Shown here in pieces: positions 43,698 through 55,576 of a stretch of 64,000 nt of DNA (the first letter of the stretch is position 1; every line of letters begins with the position of its first letter). A model generated the notes under the pieces. The model was not told the origin of the DNA. It worked only from the letters and a program-made list of their open reading frames with translations, and made no database searches. Origin of the DNA: Astrocystis sublimbata (lineage: Eukaryota > Ascomycota > Sordariomycetes > Xylariales > Xylariaceae); assembly GCA_022453515.1 (NCBI GenBank), contig JAJNNY010000067.1:124001-188000 (forward strand), given 5' to 3'. The position numbers and the translations under genes are program-made.

Positions 43698-44028
43698 TGT
43701 AACAAGGGCTAGATTTCTAGGGCTTGGAATAAACTTCAATTTAGCTAATAATTCTCTAGGGCACAAAAGGGTCCATGTCCTCCTAAAGCCTCTACTCCAG
43801 GCTGGAGGAATCCCTTCTATTTATGCTCCTTCTGGCAGCCCCTTGAGGCCGGCTTCGGACCTCCCTCGGGTCTGCGGCAACGCCTCACTTATGCCTGTTG
43901 GCTGTCGCCTGCATACGACGGTCCTCATGACCTTCTGGATCCGTAGCCCTGATCCAATCGTCTATATATTCAGTGGCTAGGGCGCGTAGGCTTCCTATTT
44001 TAGTGGCCCGGAAGTGACCCGTGTGACA
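43698..44028 (-). mobile_element. Solo LTR (331 bp) inside a P450 exon
   Basis: The element begins TGTAACAAGGG and ends CCCGTGTGACA on the plus strand, giving TGT...ACA ends with short imperfect inverted termini (TGTnACAnGGG). A 5 bp direct repeat GTGAG flanks both sides. TG...CA ends plus a 5 bp duplication are the standard signature of LTR retrotransposon integration, and no internal coding region is present, so a solo LTR left by recombination fits best. Read on the minus strand it contains TATA-like motifs (GAATATATAG, CATAAATAGAA), suggesting it lies in the same orientation as the P450. A small non-autonomous DNA transposon is less likely because few families make 5 bp duplications. Confidence 0.8.
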
Positions 44029-44033
44029 GTGAG
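44029..44033. repeat. Target-site duplication, right copy (GTGAG)
   Basis: GTGAG immediately follows the ACA end of the element and matches the copy at 43693-43697. Confidence 0.8.
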
Positions 44034-44937
44034 GTTGTAGAATGAGTTCATGAAGACCCCACGTCCCTGGGTCTGTTCGTGCAAGCGAAGGTCTCTGCTC
44101 AAATTGATTAGTATAAATATCGCCTAGACTTGGTACCCCTGGAGGGAAACTTGTCTCACAGGGCTACACACGCAATTATATCGTATGTGAGACTCATTGT
44201 CTTGTCATAGATGGGGAAGATCTCGCCCCACTGGCCATCGTTTCCAGCTAGGCGTTTGAGCCCGTTCGCAAAAGTCTCAACCTCTTCCAATATCGGGGCG
44301 ATATTGGAAAGTAGCCCTCGTAAAGATAGACCAGGGCTCAATCGTGAACGCCACAGTTTGTGCATGGACAAGTCATCACACGACATGCTGATGAGATCTC
44401 TCCCATCCGTCACGGGCGATAACCCCCATTTGAACATTGGATGTCTCATCTGAGGACTCTCTTGCGTCACCTGAGAGCAGGATTCGGGGGAGACAAGCAG
44501 TAAGAAAATCTGTGGGAAGTAGGGCCATAGGTCAAGATAGACCACAGGCGGACACGAAGATGCGGTGGGAAAGTACTTTCTCCAGTCTCGTACCACAATG
44601 AGATTGGTGTATAAAGGGTGCGCATCCTTGGGTAAGCTATCTTTGATACTCTTCAAAGCTCCAAGGTGACCGAATAGTAGTGAGTACGGCTCCAGAATCG
44701 GCTATACAATATTCTGTTATTCAATATAATCAAAAAAAGTGAAGAGCATCACACAAGAATTCAGAGGATTGAAGGGGCAAATGAACACAAGCCACATACG
44801 ACGCCCTGTTTTTTCAGCCTGTATATCATGTTTCTAATGCAAAAGCCTTGATACAAGAAGCGGCCGACGAAGGTTACTAGTAACAAGAGTGTCCCAGTGG
44901 CGATGAGAGCCGGCCACTCATTTTCCCCAAACGCCAT

Positions 44938-45677
44938 GGCATTTGCTACGACAACCGGATACGATGACTGAATAAAAAAACGAGACTGGCTGCTTGATGA
45001 TTTTATCACCTAGGCTTGCGGTTACGAAAAGAAAAAAACTCGGCCGAGGAGGGGAAGTGCTACTTTCGTTTCTTAACACCATTTCGGTAAGAAATGAAAA
45101 GGCGAATGACGTGAGTGTGCCAATACCATCGCTTTTGTGTTGGGTTTAAGGGATACAAAGGGTCAGTGCTAATTACGTCGAAGTGTTTGCTTGTTAGTTG
45201 AACCAGCCAAAGTGTTTACTTGGAGATGCAGGTACCGTAAAGAAATGTAAATGACGGGTCGGGTACGGTAGGATTAACCGAGTGACGTTTTAAACTGTGA
45301 CGGCAGAGACGCTACGCCTGATTCGTAGTGAAACTTACCCAGAACCCACCTGCGCAGATGCCCAGGTCTGCCAATCTGGGCTGCTACACGGCTCCCTGCA
45401 GCTTGCTGGGCGCCTATGTACGATAGGTTAACCACTGAGAGACGGCAGCATATGGCTTTCGATTTGTCAATAAGACATATTGGCGTTGTAACAAAAGCGG
45501 CTTCATCAGTTTGGGGCGTGTAATTTTCAGCGCATAAACGCCCAGCGGGAGATCCGTCTGGAATTCTAAAACTAGACTTGGTATCAAGCAAATGTGCAAT
45601 CAAGATAATCCAGCAAATAGACCAAATTCTTTCAATGGCTTGCCGGCTCGCACCCGAACTCTAGTGGGAAAAACATC
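44938..45677. other. Promoter of the P450 pseudogene and 3' flank of the NAP gene
   Basis: 740 bp, no gene seen. Short frames at 45274-45603 (-) are not convincing. Confidence 0.45.
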
Positions 45678-46858
45678 CTAAGCCTTTCGCTTCTTGAGAG
45701 GGGGCGCCTCATCGCCATCATCGTCGATCTCGCCCTCGCCGTCGTCCATCTCCTCATCGTCCTCTTCAAAGTCAAGATCACTGATCGCATCCACCTCTTG
45801 TGCTTGTGCTTCATTGATAGTCAGCATGGGCTCAGTATATGTAATCTGTTAGGGGACTCACTGAAGTACTTGATAGCACCAGGCCAGATGTCATCGCTGA
45901 ACGCAACAGCAATGTCGTCACCGTCTGGGAATATCTCAAGAGCGAGAGGGTCGTTCTCCTCATCGTCGTCGTCATCCTCCTCTTCCTCTTCCTCTGTATC
46001 CGGCTGGACCTCCTTGCCTGCAGCCTTGTCGGCGCGATCCTTCTTCAATTTCTGTACTGCGATCTCGCTCTCCTCGGCAGATACCTCCAGGCCTCGGTAG
46101 CCGAAGAAGCAGAAGAATGATACTCCTCCAAGACCATAACTATCGATCTTCTCCCGGAGAGACTTCTGGTCCGCCGTCCAGTCTTCGGGCTTGGGTAGCT
46201 TCTTGTTCTTGCTCGCTCCGTTGGCCGGGGCTTGCTTCTTGTCGTTCTCCCACACCTTTACTGCCAGGTCGAGCAGGCCATGCGTCAAGTCTTTGCCTTC
46301 CTTCCACTTGATGGGAACAGGCTCACTGACGAGCCCAGCGTAGCCGTTGCGCGCGCGACGGAACCAGAACTTCTTCTCGAGCGTCTTGTCCTCGAAGTAG
46401 TCGTTCTCTTTGAATTCCATCTTGATGGCGATGCTGCGAGGGTCGCCCATGGCTCCATTGTCGAGCTCAAAGTGTGTGACGGAGACGTTGGCCAATGAGG
46501 AGAGCAGTACAGCTGAGTCGCTGGGCTGGATGTACTGGTCGACATCAGGTGGTGCCTGCTCGAGGACCAGGGGCCAGAAGTTGGGGATCTTGGCTACGAG
46601 CTTCTCCCTCTTCTCATACAGAGGCTTGGTGAGAGCGTATTGTTGGCGAACTGAAAGGATGTAAGTAAAGATAATTAGATTCGCAATGCTGATCGTGGCA
46701 TCTTATGTGAAAGACATCTCAATTGGAGCATCTGGATACTCAATGAACTCGAAAAGCTGTCACTCACCGATTTCAGTCTCGACATCTTCAAAGTCTCTCT
46801 CTAGTTCCGCCAGTCCCTCGTAGGTGGCATTGATCTCTTCAACGATTTGGTCGGCCAT
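45678..46858 (-). CDS. NAP/SET-family histone chaperone
   Basis: Three exons (46768-46858, 45862-46650, 45678-45808) give 336 aa. The N terminus (MADQIVEEINATYEGLAEL) starts the dimerisation helix. The NAP fold is supported by YEKREKLVAKIPNFWPLVL, VTHFELDNG, YFEDKTLEKKFWFRRA and the end of the domain GYRGLEVSAEE. Two acidic stretches follow, one of eleven consecutive Glu/Asp, then DLDFEEDDEEMDDGEG, and the tail KKRKA is a likely nuclear signal. The length and the IPNFWPLVLEQ segment fit the SET/TAF-I branch better than Nap1 itself; yeast Vps75 is the related partner of Rtt109. It should bind H2A-H2B or H3-H4 in chromatin assembly. It diverges from lys9 across ~0.9 kb. Confidence 0.88.
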
Positions 46859-47767
46859 TGTGATGGAATTTCCTGAAGAGTTTTGGGATGAATGGCCAAT
46901 TGGTAGGGAGTTTGGAGGCAAGATGCAATAGCCAAGGGTATGAAAAATTATTAACCACCATCAGAGAGCTCCCTTCGATAAACTGATTGATACCAAAAGC
47001 GTGCAGGTTCAGGACCCACTCGTCGATCTTTATTTCTCTTGGCACATGTAGCTTGCCTAATGTGGCTAGCGACCGTGCATTACGTTGGTGCACTGTGCTT
47101 GCCTGCATATCAGCCTTTATTTGTTATGGTACGTCACTCGCCTAAACGTGTCAGGGTAAGACATCCGTTGCTCTTCCAGTGATGTGTATGAAGACAAAAT
47201 TAGAGCTCTGGGTGAAGCTCCTATGACTCACAAACATCAAGTACTGGCAAAGACGTATGGAGGGACAGTTCCGATCGAAGAAGCAGTTGAACGAACTGCT
47301 GATGATACCAGATCCAAGTTGTTCAAAAGGCATGGCTGAATGTGAATAGTCATAACTGTCCATGTTCAAGCCCTGAGGTCTTGGATTTTAAGGTACCTAT
47401 TGAGCCATATTAGTATGCAAACCGTGAAGCGTTGACCATCAGTACCTACCTGGTGGCATGTTGCCGCAATTAAGCATTATTTACTATTGTGAACCGAATG
47501 GTAAAGATTATTGCAGCTGTACCAGAATTCTGCTGTACCATCACACACAAACTTCACTTCAGATGAAATCTTGTTTAAACTGCTGGTTTGTGAAGTGTTG
47601 CGTCCGTACCTTGCAGTAGCATTGGAACACTGCCGAGATCGGAAGCAGCACACACCCCACCCTAGAATTTCATCAAGACTTGGAGGGGCAGCTTGACCAA
47701 ACAGCTAATGACTGCAAAACAACACTAAAAAAAAACATCACCACATTGCGTAGCAAACTTCTACACA
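46859..47767. promoter_or_regulatory. Divergent region between the NAP gene and lys9
   Basis: 909 bp between opposite start codons. No specific regulatory motif was recognised. A short frame at 47511-47696 (+) could be an upstream reading frame in a lys9 leader but is unsupported. Confidence 0.4.
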
Positions 47768-49654
47768 ATGGCCCAACAAAAGTAAGCCATCGCCGCGCTA
47801 TGCCATTGATACTTGTACTTGTATACTGACCTATCACCCAACAGGGTGTTGATGCTCGGCGCTGGGTTCGTCACCCGGCCCACTGTTGACATTCTGTGCG
47901 GATCTGGCATCCCTGTGACTGTTGGTATGTCCTATGCGCAGCCAAATCAACATTGATGTTGTTGTTGTTGTTCAACCCCCTGACACTCCGTAGCCTGCAG
48001 AACTCTCGAGTCCGCCAAGTCTCTTTCTGCCGGCATCCAGAACGCCACTCCCATCTCGCTCGATGTCACCGATGACAAGGCCCTCGATGCCGAGATCCGC
48101 AAGCACGACCTCGTCATCAGCTTGATCCCCTACACATTCCACGCCACTGTCATCAAGTCTGCCATCCGGGAGAAGAAGCATGTTGTCACCACCAGCTACG
48201 TCTCCCCTGCCATGATGGAGCTCGACCAACAGTGCAAGGATGCTGGCATCACCGTCATGAACGAGATCGGCTTGGACCCCGGTATCGACCATCTGTATGC
48301 CGTCAAGACCATTGAGGAGGTCCACAACGCGGGTGGAAAGATCCTGTCGTTCAAGAGTTTCTGTGGTGGTCTTCCGGCTCCCGAGAGCTCTGGAAACCCC
48401 CTGGGATACAAGTTCTCTTGGTCACCCCGCGGTGTTCTGCTAGCCCTGCGTAATGCTGCTAGCTTCTACCAGGATGGCAAAGTCGTTACCGTAGAAGGCC
48501 CAGGTTAGTAACACATCTGCTAGCTCACCAAAACTCTCAACAATGAGGTCGTGAAGCAGAAGAGCTAATGAACGTGGCCCGGAACAGACCTAATGGCTAC
48601 TGCTAAGCCATACTACATCTACCCCGGCTTCTCGTTTGTTGGATACCCCAACCGTGACTCCACCCCATACAAGGAGCGCTACAACATGCCTGAGGCTCAG
48701 ACTATTGTCCGGTACGTTCTAAAGGGTATCTAGTTTTCATGCAGTTCGCTGACATAGTGCTCAGAGGTACCTTGAGATATGCGGGCTTCCCCGAATTCGT
48801 CAAGGTTCTCGTCGACATTGGCTTCCTCAAGGACGAGGAGAAGAGCTTCTGCAAGGAGGCGATCCCCTGGAAGGTCGTTTTGCAGGAGATCCTCTCTGCC
48901 CCGACGTCCGAGGAGAAGGACCTCGTCTCGACCATCTGTGGCAAGACTACCTTCAAGGATGAAGAGGAGAAGACGCGCATCCTGAGTGGTCTTCGATGGA
49001 TTGGAGTTTTCTCATCTGAGAAGGTGAGCTGTTTTATGCCAATCTCCTTTTGACGCAATATTTGCCAAGAACCTGCACTTACACTATGTCTAGATTATCC
49101 CCCGTGGCAACCCCTTGGATACCCTTTGCGCCACTCTTGAGAAGAAGATGCAGTACGGCGAGGGAGAGCGTGATCTCGTTATGTGAGTGGACTTTGCCTG
49201 CCTAAAATAGTGGTGGCCCTGTCTCTACCTATTGGAGCTTATGACACTGATACTGATTATGCGCAGGCTGCAACACAAGTTCGAGGTTGAGCTAAAGGAC
49301 GGCACCAAACAAACCCGGACCTCAACCCTCTGCGAGTACGGCAGCAGCGACCCCAAGGGCTACTCAGCCATGGCCAAGCTCGGTAAGTCTTCATTCCTCA
49401 TGAAGGAAAAACGGCAGACATTTGCTAATCGAACCCAGTCGGTGTTCCCTGCGCGGTCGCTGTCAAGCAAGTCTTGAACGGCACTATTTCCGAGAAGGGT
49501 GTTCTCGCCCCCATGAATGGCAAGCTCAATGACCCTCTTATGAAGGAGCTCAAGGAGGTACGTGGAGTTCCATAACACAAACAGTGTTGAAGATGCTGAC
49601 ATAAGACGCGTTTAGAAATACGGCATCGAGTGCAAGGAGGCGATCATTGATTAA
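47768..49654 (+). CDS. lys9: Saccharopine dehydrogenase (glutamate-forming), Lys9
   Basis: Nine exons (47768-47781, 47845-47924, 47994-48503, 48588-48711, 48765-49023, 49094-49182, 49267-49382, 49439-49557, 49616-49654) give 449 aa with every junction in phase. The first exon is 14 nt (MAQQ plus two bases of a Lys codon). The Rossmann motif VLMLGAGFVTRPTVDIL is at residues ~6-22, followed by ACRTLESAK. Core segments include SLIPYTFHATVIKSAI, NEIGLDPGIDHLYAVK, SFCGGLPAPESSGNPLGYKFSWSP (read in parts) and LRYAGFPEFVKVL. The enzyme makes saccharopine from aminoadipate semialdehyde and glutamate, the next-to-last step of fungal lysine synthesis, in the cytosol. Length matches yeast Lys9. Confidence 0.96.
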
Positions 49655-50501
49655 ATGGGCAAGACTTTCTTTTAGGAAGGAAAAATATTGGCCTGGCAAC
49701 AACGCAATACAGGCTACGGCCATTTCTCATGTTTGGTAAGGGGAACACGACTGGAGTACTTAGGCTAGAAAAATGCAAACTGTCTTTGGCCCATTATACA
49801 TTTGTAACGTCTGTGCCACGCCCAGACAAAAGATCGAAGCGAGGGTTCCGTGGATCTTTATCTAAATCCAACGAAGTTGAAGCCTGAGCTGTAACCACCC
49901 ACAAGCGCCGCCCTGAGGCTGTGACGTGATGGTACAAATGTAGTCTTGGCAAAGATGCTAAGTCGGATGACAATGTAGGTACAATATCCCACTCTCCAAT
50001 CAGAAGAAGTGTAAATCATTGCTTACACCTGCCAACAACATGTTATGGATCACAGCTTGAACTTGAGTTCATAAACTCACACTTTAAGAAAATATAAACG
50101 GTTATATGTACCCATTGTTTTAGCAGCAGCATGTGAAGATCTATTAGATATCCTTAGAGAGACATTTAGGTTTCCCCAGGGTTCACATCCCGCACGACTT
50201 AGTGGCCGAAGGTACTAAAGAGAGCCCCTATTAGGATTAGCGTAGAGTATCTGGTGGATGAATCCATGTTACCCCTGCGAGCATCCCGCCATTTGACGGG
50301 CGGTCTATGACTGCAGAACAAAAAGATAGGCATCCCGGCCCTCCATCGCAATCCAACTTGAATACCCTAAGTTGAATTCTTATCGCAACGCGATAATCGC
50401 CCTACTCTCTTGGGGCAACTTTTTGTTCATTGTGCATTTGACCTAATACTCACTTAATTGTTACAACATCCATTCACATCAACGCCAGCCACACACACAC
50501 A
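49655..50501. other. Intergenic region between lys9 and tim22
   Basis: 847 bp between two plus-strand genes. It includes the lys9 3' flank and a tim22 promoter. No gene is seen. Confidence 0.45.
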
Positions 50502-51220
50502 ATGAACAGCTTCCCAGGCATGGGCGCCTCTGGTGGCGGCGGCGGCTACGACCAGAACGATCCCAACATCAAAGCTGTTCGTAACCCCTCCTCGTCCTGA
50601 CACCGGCGCAAGACGCTTTTTGCTCACACGGTCACAATAGATAAATGCGATGATGGAGTCATGTTTCGGCAAGTCCGTGATATCAGGCGTCATGGGCTTC
50701 GGCATGGGAGGTCTATTCGGAATCTTCATGGCCTCTGTACGTTTACGTTTACGTCAACCCAATCCCCTCCACCTCCACCTCCACCTCCACCTCCGGGCGC
50801 ATTCGAAGTCCCAATCACCTCCAATGACGACCTTTTCTGCTAATTACTTAATGTAATTCCCTCCAGATGTCCTACGACACCCCCTTCCACACCCCCGGCG
50901 GTCCCGGGTCGGCCGTGAAACCGATCGCCGAGCTCCCCATGAGCCAGCAGCTCAAGGTCGGCTTCAAGGACATGGGCGCGCGCTCCTACAGCACGGCCAA
51001 GAACTTCGGCAAGGTCGGCCTGCTGTTCAGCGGCATCGAGTGCGGCATCGAAGGCTTCCGCGCCAAGAACGACCTCGCCAACGGCGCTGCGGCGGGGTGT
51101 CTTACGGGCGGCCTGCTCGCGCGCAGCGGCGGTCCCACGGCCGTGGCGGGCGGCTGTGCTGCTTTTGCGGCCTTCAGTGTCGCGATCGATGCGTATATGC
51201 GACAGCCGAGCGAAGATTAG
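50502..51220 (+). CDS. tim22: Tim22, carrier translocase channel subunit
   Basis: Three exons (50502-50576, 50641-50736, 50867-51220) give 174 aa. A Gly-rich start ([15 protein letters not shown]) leads to [20 protein letters not shown], the first helix and the conserved cysteine. [16 protein letters not shown], spanning the second junction, and [26 protein letters not shown] are near-signature for Tim22, followed by the hydrophobic [16 protein letters not shown] region. Tim22 forms the inner-membrane insertase for metabolite carriers and Tim23/Tim17. The first intron uses an unusual GTTCGT donor, selected because only it gives phase-0 joining to INAMMESC. The second intron carries a CCACCT repeat. 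Confidence 0.94.
50766..50794. repeat. CCACCT tandem repeat in tim22 intron 2
   Basis: About four to five copies of CCACCT within the second tim22 intron; pyrimidine-rich on the sense strand. Confidence 0.7.
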
Positions 51221-51988
51221 ACATCGAATCGAATCAAAACAAAACAAAACATCAAACATCAGCATCGAAAATGTTTAAAGGGAATTAGACGAGGGTCATG
51301 AATGAATTTGGAAGAGTTGGTTGTAACAATAACGAAATTCTGTATCACCAGGCGCAACGGGAGGGACAAGGCTTGCATAGCATTACGGCGTTATATGGAA
51401 CAACAACAGGTAGAGGAGGACATGACGACATCTCCACTTGGGTTATTCTGCGATTTGGGCGGCTGTACAAAAGGAACTAAACGAGTGAGCCTTAGAGAAG
51501 ACTAGACTGCCAATGTTGCAGCGTACGAAGAGAGCTATACCCCCCCAGATTTCCTGGAAGACAAACCATCCCAGCCGTCGCCCTTGCATCTGTTTGTGCA
51601 TATGAGAAACGTTACACATAGCATGGGTCGAAGGACTTGAGTTGATAGTCATGTTGACAGATATAGACCGAGCTACCTATCTGTATAGCCTTCGCAGATG
51701 GACCTCGACTGCAGTTACAAAAAACACATTAAGGTCTATATACGCATTTTTGCCAGGACAAGTATGTTCGACGCCTCTATATACTCCATACAAGTAGAAC
51801 CGATCCCTGACTCCATACTCCAGTGCAATTTTCCACAAAGAGCCACCTGCCACCAGCCCTCATCTGAATCGTTGCATCAATCTCCTCATGACCCTATAGA
51901 GCCATCATTAGGGTATCTTTGTATTCCATTCGAGTATTACTACGTTGCAACAACCGTTTTTCGTTTGTCTGTGAAAGACAGACACCAC
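51221..51988. other. Intergenic region between convergent tim22 and GH16 genes
   Basis: 768 bp holding the 3' flanks of both genes. No convincing gene is seen. Confidence 0.45.
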
Positions 51989-53553
51989 CTACTTCGCCTG
52001 GTAAACCTCGAAAGCGCCAAATTCCCAGAAGGCATTCTGGAAAGCATTCGGGTTCTTGGCGACGTAGTCTTGGCAATTGCTAGGGCCTGTAATACACAAT
52101 AGCTTTGTCAGTCTGTAACTCAACTAGTTCAACTCAACTCAACCTCAACCTCAACCTCAAAGGACCACAAAGATGACTTACACCCGCTCTGCGGATACAC
52201 GCCGCCGGCATACTGCCCGCACAGGTCGATGTTGGCGATGATGCTCTGGTTCCGGAAGTGGTTCGAGATGTCGCAGTCCGTGTTGGGGAAATCGGCGGCG
52301 GCCTCGGGCCAGGTGCTGGGGTCGGGGTTCTTGGCGGCGACGTCGTCGGGGACGGCGTCGCGGGCAAACTGCCACATGCGGATGCCCTGGGGGCGCCACT
52401 CGAGGGCGACGACGCCGCCTTGCAGGTTGTTGTAGTCGGCGCCGAAGGTGTCGGGCGGGCCGCCGACGCCGCAGCCGGCGTTCTCGTTGGTGGCGTTGTG
52501 GCAGTTGCCGTGCAGCGAGGCGCCCGACATCTTGCGCTTGACGGAGCTCACCGAGCAGCCCGAGGTCGTGTGCAGCGTCATCTGGTTCCCGTCCGTGGCC
52601 TGGTTGACGGCCTCCATGACGTCGATCTCGCCGTGGTCGGGCCAGTTGTTCTCGTCGACGAGCCAGAGCGCCGGCCACGTCCCGCAGCCGTATGGCGTGT
52701 GCTTGACGTCGAAGATGAAGAGGCCCGAGTTGTACTGCCGCTTGGACGAGACGCGCACGGAGAAGCGGCCGGTGGATGCGTCGGGCTCGGAGCCGGGGCC
52801 GACGGTCGTGTCGACACGCAAGATGGCCGTGCTCTCGGAGGCGTAGGTGAGGTTCTGGGGGGTGTTAGTTGGCTAAGTACGTATGCTGGGCACGGCAGTG
52901 TGCTGTCGGCCATGAAATCAAGAGGTAAGCATACTAGCTGCATGGCTTGTTCCTTGGGAACATAGTGCACGAAGCCCTGTGCGGGATCGTAGCCCGTGAA
53001 GTAATCGAAGTCATCGAAGAAGGTAGTGCCCGAGTCTACGCATGGCGTGTTAGTCGATATGTGAATACCTCATTTGTGTTAATTGTTTTGTTGTGGTAGT
53101 TGACTTACAACGGTCTGCCAATGCGTAGTTGAGTGGGGAGTAGTCCGGATACCGGTTGGCCTTGGTGACCTCGACGGGCACGACGATGACGATGATGAGG
53201 ACGATGGCAGCGATGACACCGGCGATGACCCACGATCTCCGGCGCCAGTACTTGGGCTTCCACCACGGCTCACTCTTCACGTAGCCCATTGTTCTCGGCG
53301 GTGGTGGTGGTGGGAGTGGTTTTGACCTACTATGCCCGCTTGACCTATGTCTACGCCTGTCGTCGTGGTGCTGGTGGTGGGAAGATGATCTATGGGTAGT
53401 TGATCTTGTTGGGTCGCGGGACCGTCTGTTGCTGTTGTGGTGGTGGTGGCTGTTGCTGTTGCTGTCTCGGGCTTGGTCTTGATACGAGACAGATGCAGCC
53501 CGCTCGCGGTATGGCGGGGGATCGTCCCTGCGCATCGTATTTGTAGCAGGCAT
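51989..53553 (-). CDS. Membrane-anchored GH16 beta-glucanase-like protein
   Basis: Four exons (53109-53553, 52935-53035, 52182-52854, 51989-52086) give 438 aa. Residues 1-105 are a polar, His/Arg/Ser-rich tail (SNSHHHHNSNRRSRDP), followed by one membrane helix (SWVIAGVIAAIVLIIVIVV, ~107-125), so the catalytic domain should face outside as a type II membrane protein. The GH16 domain has FFDDFDYFTGYDP, YGCGTWPALWLVD and the active site GEIDVMEAVN (E258, D260, E263). This pattern matches fungal endo-1,3(4)-beta-glucanase-like proteins of the cell surface. An alternative start lies at 53535 (MRRDD). The frame is open further upstream to 53664, but that part is not protein-like. The last intron contains a CTCAAC repeat. 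Confidence 0.9.
52118..52160. repeat. CTCAAC-type repeat in a GH16 intron
   Basis: Repeated CAACT and CTCAAC units in the last intron of the membrane GH16 gene, between the exons ending at 52086 and 52182. Confidence 0.7.
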
Positions 53554-55576
53554 GCACTTAAATAGGCAAGGCAGGGTAAGGTAAGGAGGAGGTATGCTGG
53601 TCGGTCCGCTCTTGCCTGTCCACTTGATAGAGGTACTGGGATTGCCGAAACTCGACTTTGTCACAGTCGCAAGCGAGAGCGAAGCGCGGCACAGCCCAGC
53701 TTGCGCAGCTAACAGACAGAGCCAAGGGCAAACGACCAGGGTCAGGAGAGCTCTTATCTATTACTGCTCGACTGCTGTCGTGAATGGGCCGTCTTGACTA
53801 TAATTCCATGCAACCACAGCTTGCGCAGCGAATAGAATTGGGGATCTGTGACCAGGACCAGGGAATTATCTAAGTATGACTCTGGTGTGCTGCCTAAGCT
53901 ACAATGCAACCTTGGAAGTGTTAATGTGACAATTATGGCCTATCGTGGTAATGAATTGGAAGTTGGCAGGTATTTTGTTGGTTGGATAATCAATTTTGTA
54001 TCTTGGCGAGCTATCATTCATTCATTCATTGACTTGCTTATGCGGCTGCGCCCGTTGGTCCCGCAACCCAGTAGAATGGACACGGCACGTTTGTTTCTGC
54101 CTAGACTGCGTCCATGACAGCTACGACTTACACTAAACTCAGGTACGATTAGATCCTTACGCATGTACCGTATGTATAGCGAGCCATACTACATATAGCG
54201 CTGCGACTTTCAAGTATATCATTCGCATATAACTACTGGACCAATAATGGTTCAGGCAACTGCTTATAATGCTTATGTTGGTAGGTTTGCGGTACAGAAC
54301 GACTAACAATACGAGCTCTTGGCTGACTTGAGATCTTACTGTTCGTCGTGTGGTGTGTTAATGCCAGTTGGTGACTGACTGCGCCCACAGGATGGACAAG
54401 GTTTCTGTTGACAGGTGTAGATGAGTTAAGGGTGCAGGAAACGCGGACCGAAACAAACAGCTCTTGAGCAGAAGAAAAAATTACGAGTAGATGTTGCTGG
54501 ATTAGCAACTGTTCCATACGTACCCCAACTCGCCCCCTAGCCAGCCTTAGGTAGCAGGCAAGAACGAACAATCACATCTGCTATGTAACTTAGAAGTACC
54601 TCAAATCGAATAGAGGCTCCATATTGTCCACTTTAGTCAAGTGCGTACGTAGATCTGGCGCCTGACGTACATAGTGTCGATCGATCTACTTAGGTTAGGT
54701 ACGTTATTGGAATGGGATGCTGAAACTGGTGGCAGTCGAGGCAGTGCGCATTCGTGTTTCATGGGGTTGGGTGCCTACATACGGAGTAAGTAATACATTG
54801 TGTATCGAAAATGGCTCTTGTAGCCATATGTAGGAATTCCAGCCGCAGCTCAGATATTCTGTTCCTGATGCGAGGGAGGTAAGACAACAGCGGAAGCAAA
54901 AGCGATTGACGCTTCTCGACGCTAAGGTGAAGGGGGAAAAGGTACAGGTGGGGCCATCCCGTCATGATGGGACACAGCCACTCCCGAGTTCCGATCAGCC
55001 CGCGAACGAACCAACCACCGGGCGGACGATCCGCCGAAGCCAATTGTTTCAATGGAACAATGGACGCCAAGAGGACAGGCAATACCTAACCTAATTGCCT
55101 ACTACAGTACTACTTACGAGGGTTGGAAAGATATAGGTAAACAACAAATACAATAGCTGTGCACTCGCTCAGCGAACTGCTATAAAATTAACCCTCTCTA
55201 ATTCGATTCAAATATATGTATAATCTCGTAAGAACCAGGTAATCCATATTCACAATATCGGTCGGACCTTAGTGTCTTCTGCATGGTTCAGTCCCCCGAT
55301 AATTGGCCATGAATCAAAATGCAATAGCGCGAAGAACAAGACAAATCGAATATTTAATCAAAATTGGCTCTTATTGGCGTGACAACGGGACAATGCTATT
55401 GCTGAGGTAAAAGGGCTGCTTAAGGCTTCAAGCAAGCGGATCAACAGCTTGTGCAATTGGAATACACACATCTGTACGAGAAGCCGAACAGTAAGCGCGT
55501 AGTCATGGTGATAACTCCATTATAGATCCCATAAGGATAGGATATTCCTGCTTTTAAATCTTGACATAGAAGCCGC
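53554..55576. other. 2.0 kb intergenic region
   Basis: GH16 promoter on the left, 3' flank of prp45 on the right. It contains an ATTC microsatellite at 54015-54030 and TAGGTA near 54700. No open frame has protein-like character. Confidence 0.45.
54015..54030. repeat. CATT microsatellite
   Basis: Four tandem CATT units in intergenic DNA. Confidence 0.7.

Larger units (their letters stand above)
42601..44937 (-). pseudogene. Cytochrome P450 disrupted by a solo LTR
   Basis: Five exons are recognisable: 44800-44937, 44160-44701, 43393-44094 (interrupted), 42792-43310 and 42601-42730. P450 features: an N-terminal anchor starting MAFGENEWPALIATG, I-helix FFAGGDVVG, K-helix ETLR, PERF, and the heme loop FEMGNMRCIG with the cysteine ligand. 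Exon 3 is split by a 331 bp element at 43698-44028 flanked by GTGAG repeats. With the element and one GTGAG removed, the five exons sum to a multiple of three (564 codons plus stop), strong evidence for a recent insertion in a once-intact gene. The insert adds 336 nt, keeps frame, but brings stop codons, the first at 43995-43997. The start at 45009 is rejected because that codon is GTG. The I-helix has Val where P450s usually have the oxygen-activating Thr. Confidence 0.88.

Noticed and set aside
43698..44028. Element in the P450 as a MITE or as an intron
   Set aside because: A 5 bp duplication with TG...CA ends fits LTR integration better than common DNA transposons, and no GT-AG pair at the borders restores the frame.
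42100..45000. APH-like kinase plus P450 plus methyltransferase as a biosynthetic cluster
   Set aside because: The methyltransferase is 14 kb away, no core synthase is present, and housekeeping genes lie between; the P450 is broken.
45000..45009. Upstream start for the P450 (MIKSSSS reading)
   Set aside because: The codon is GTG; the ATG at 44937 gives a normal anchor sequence.
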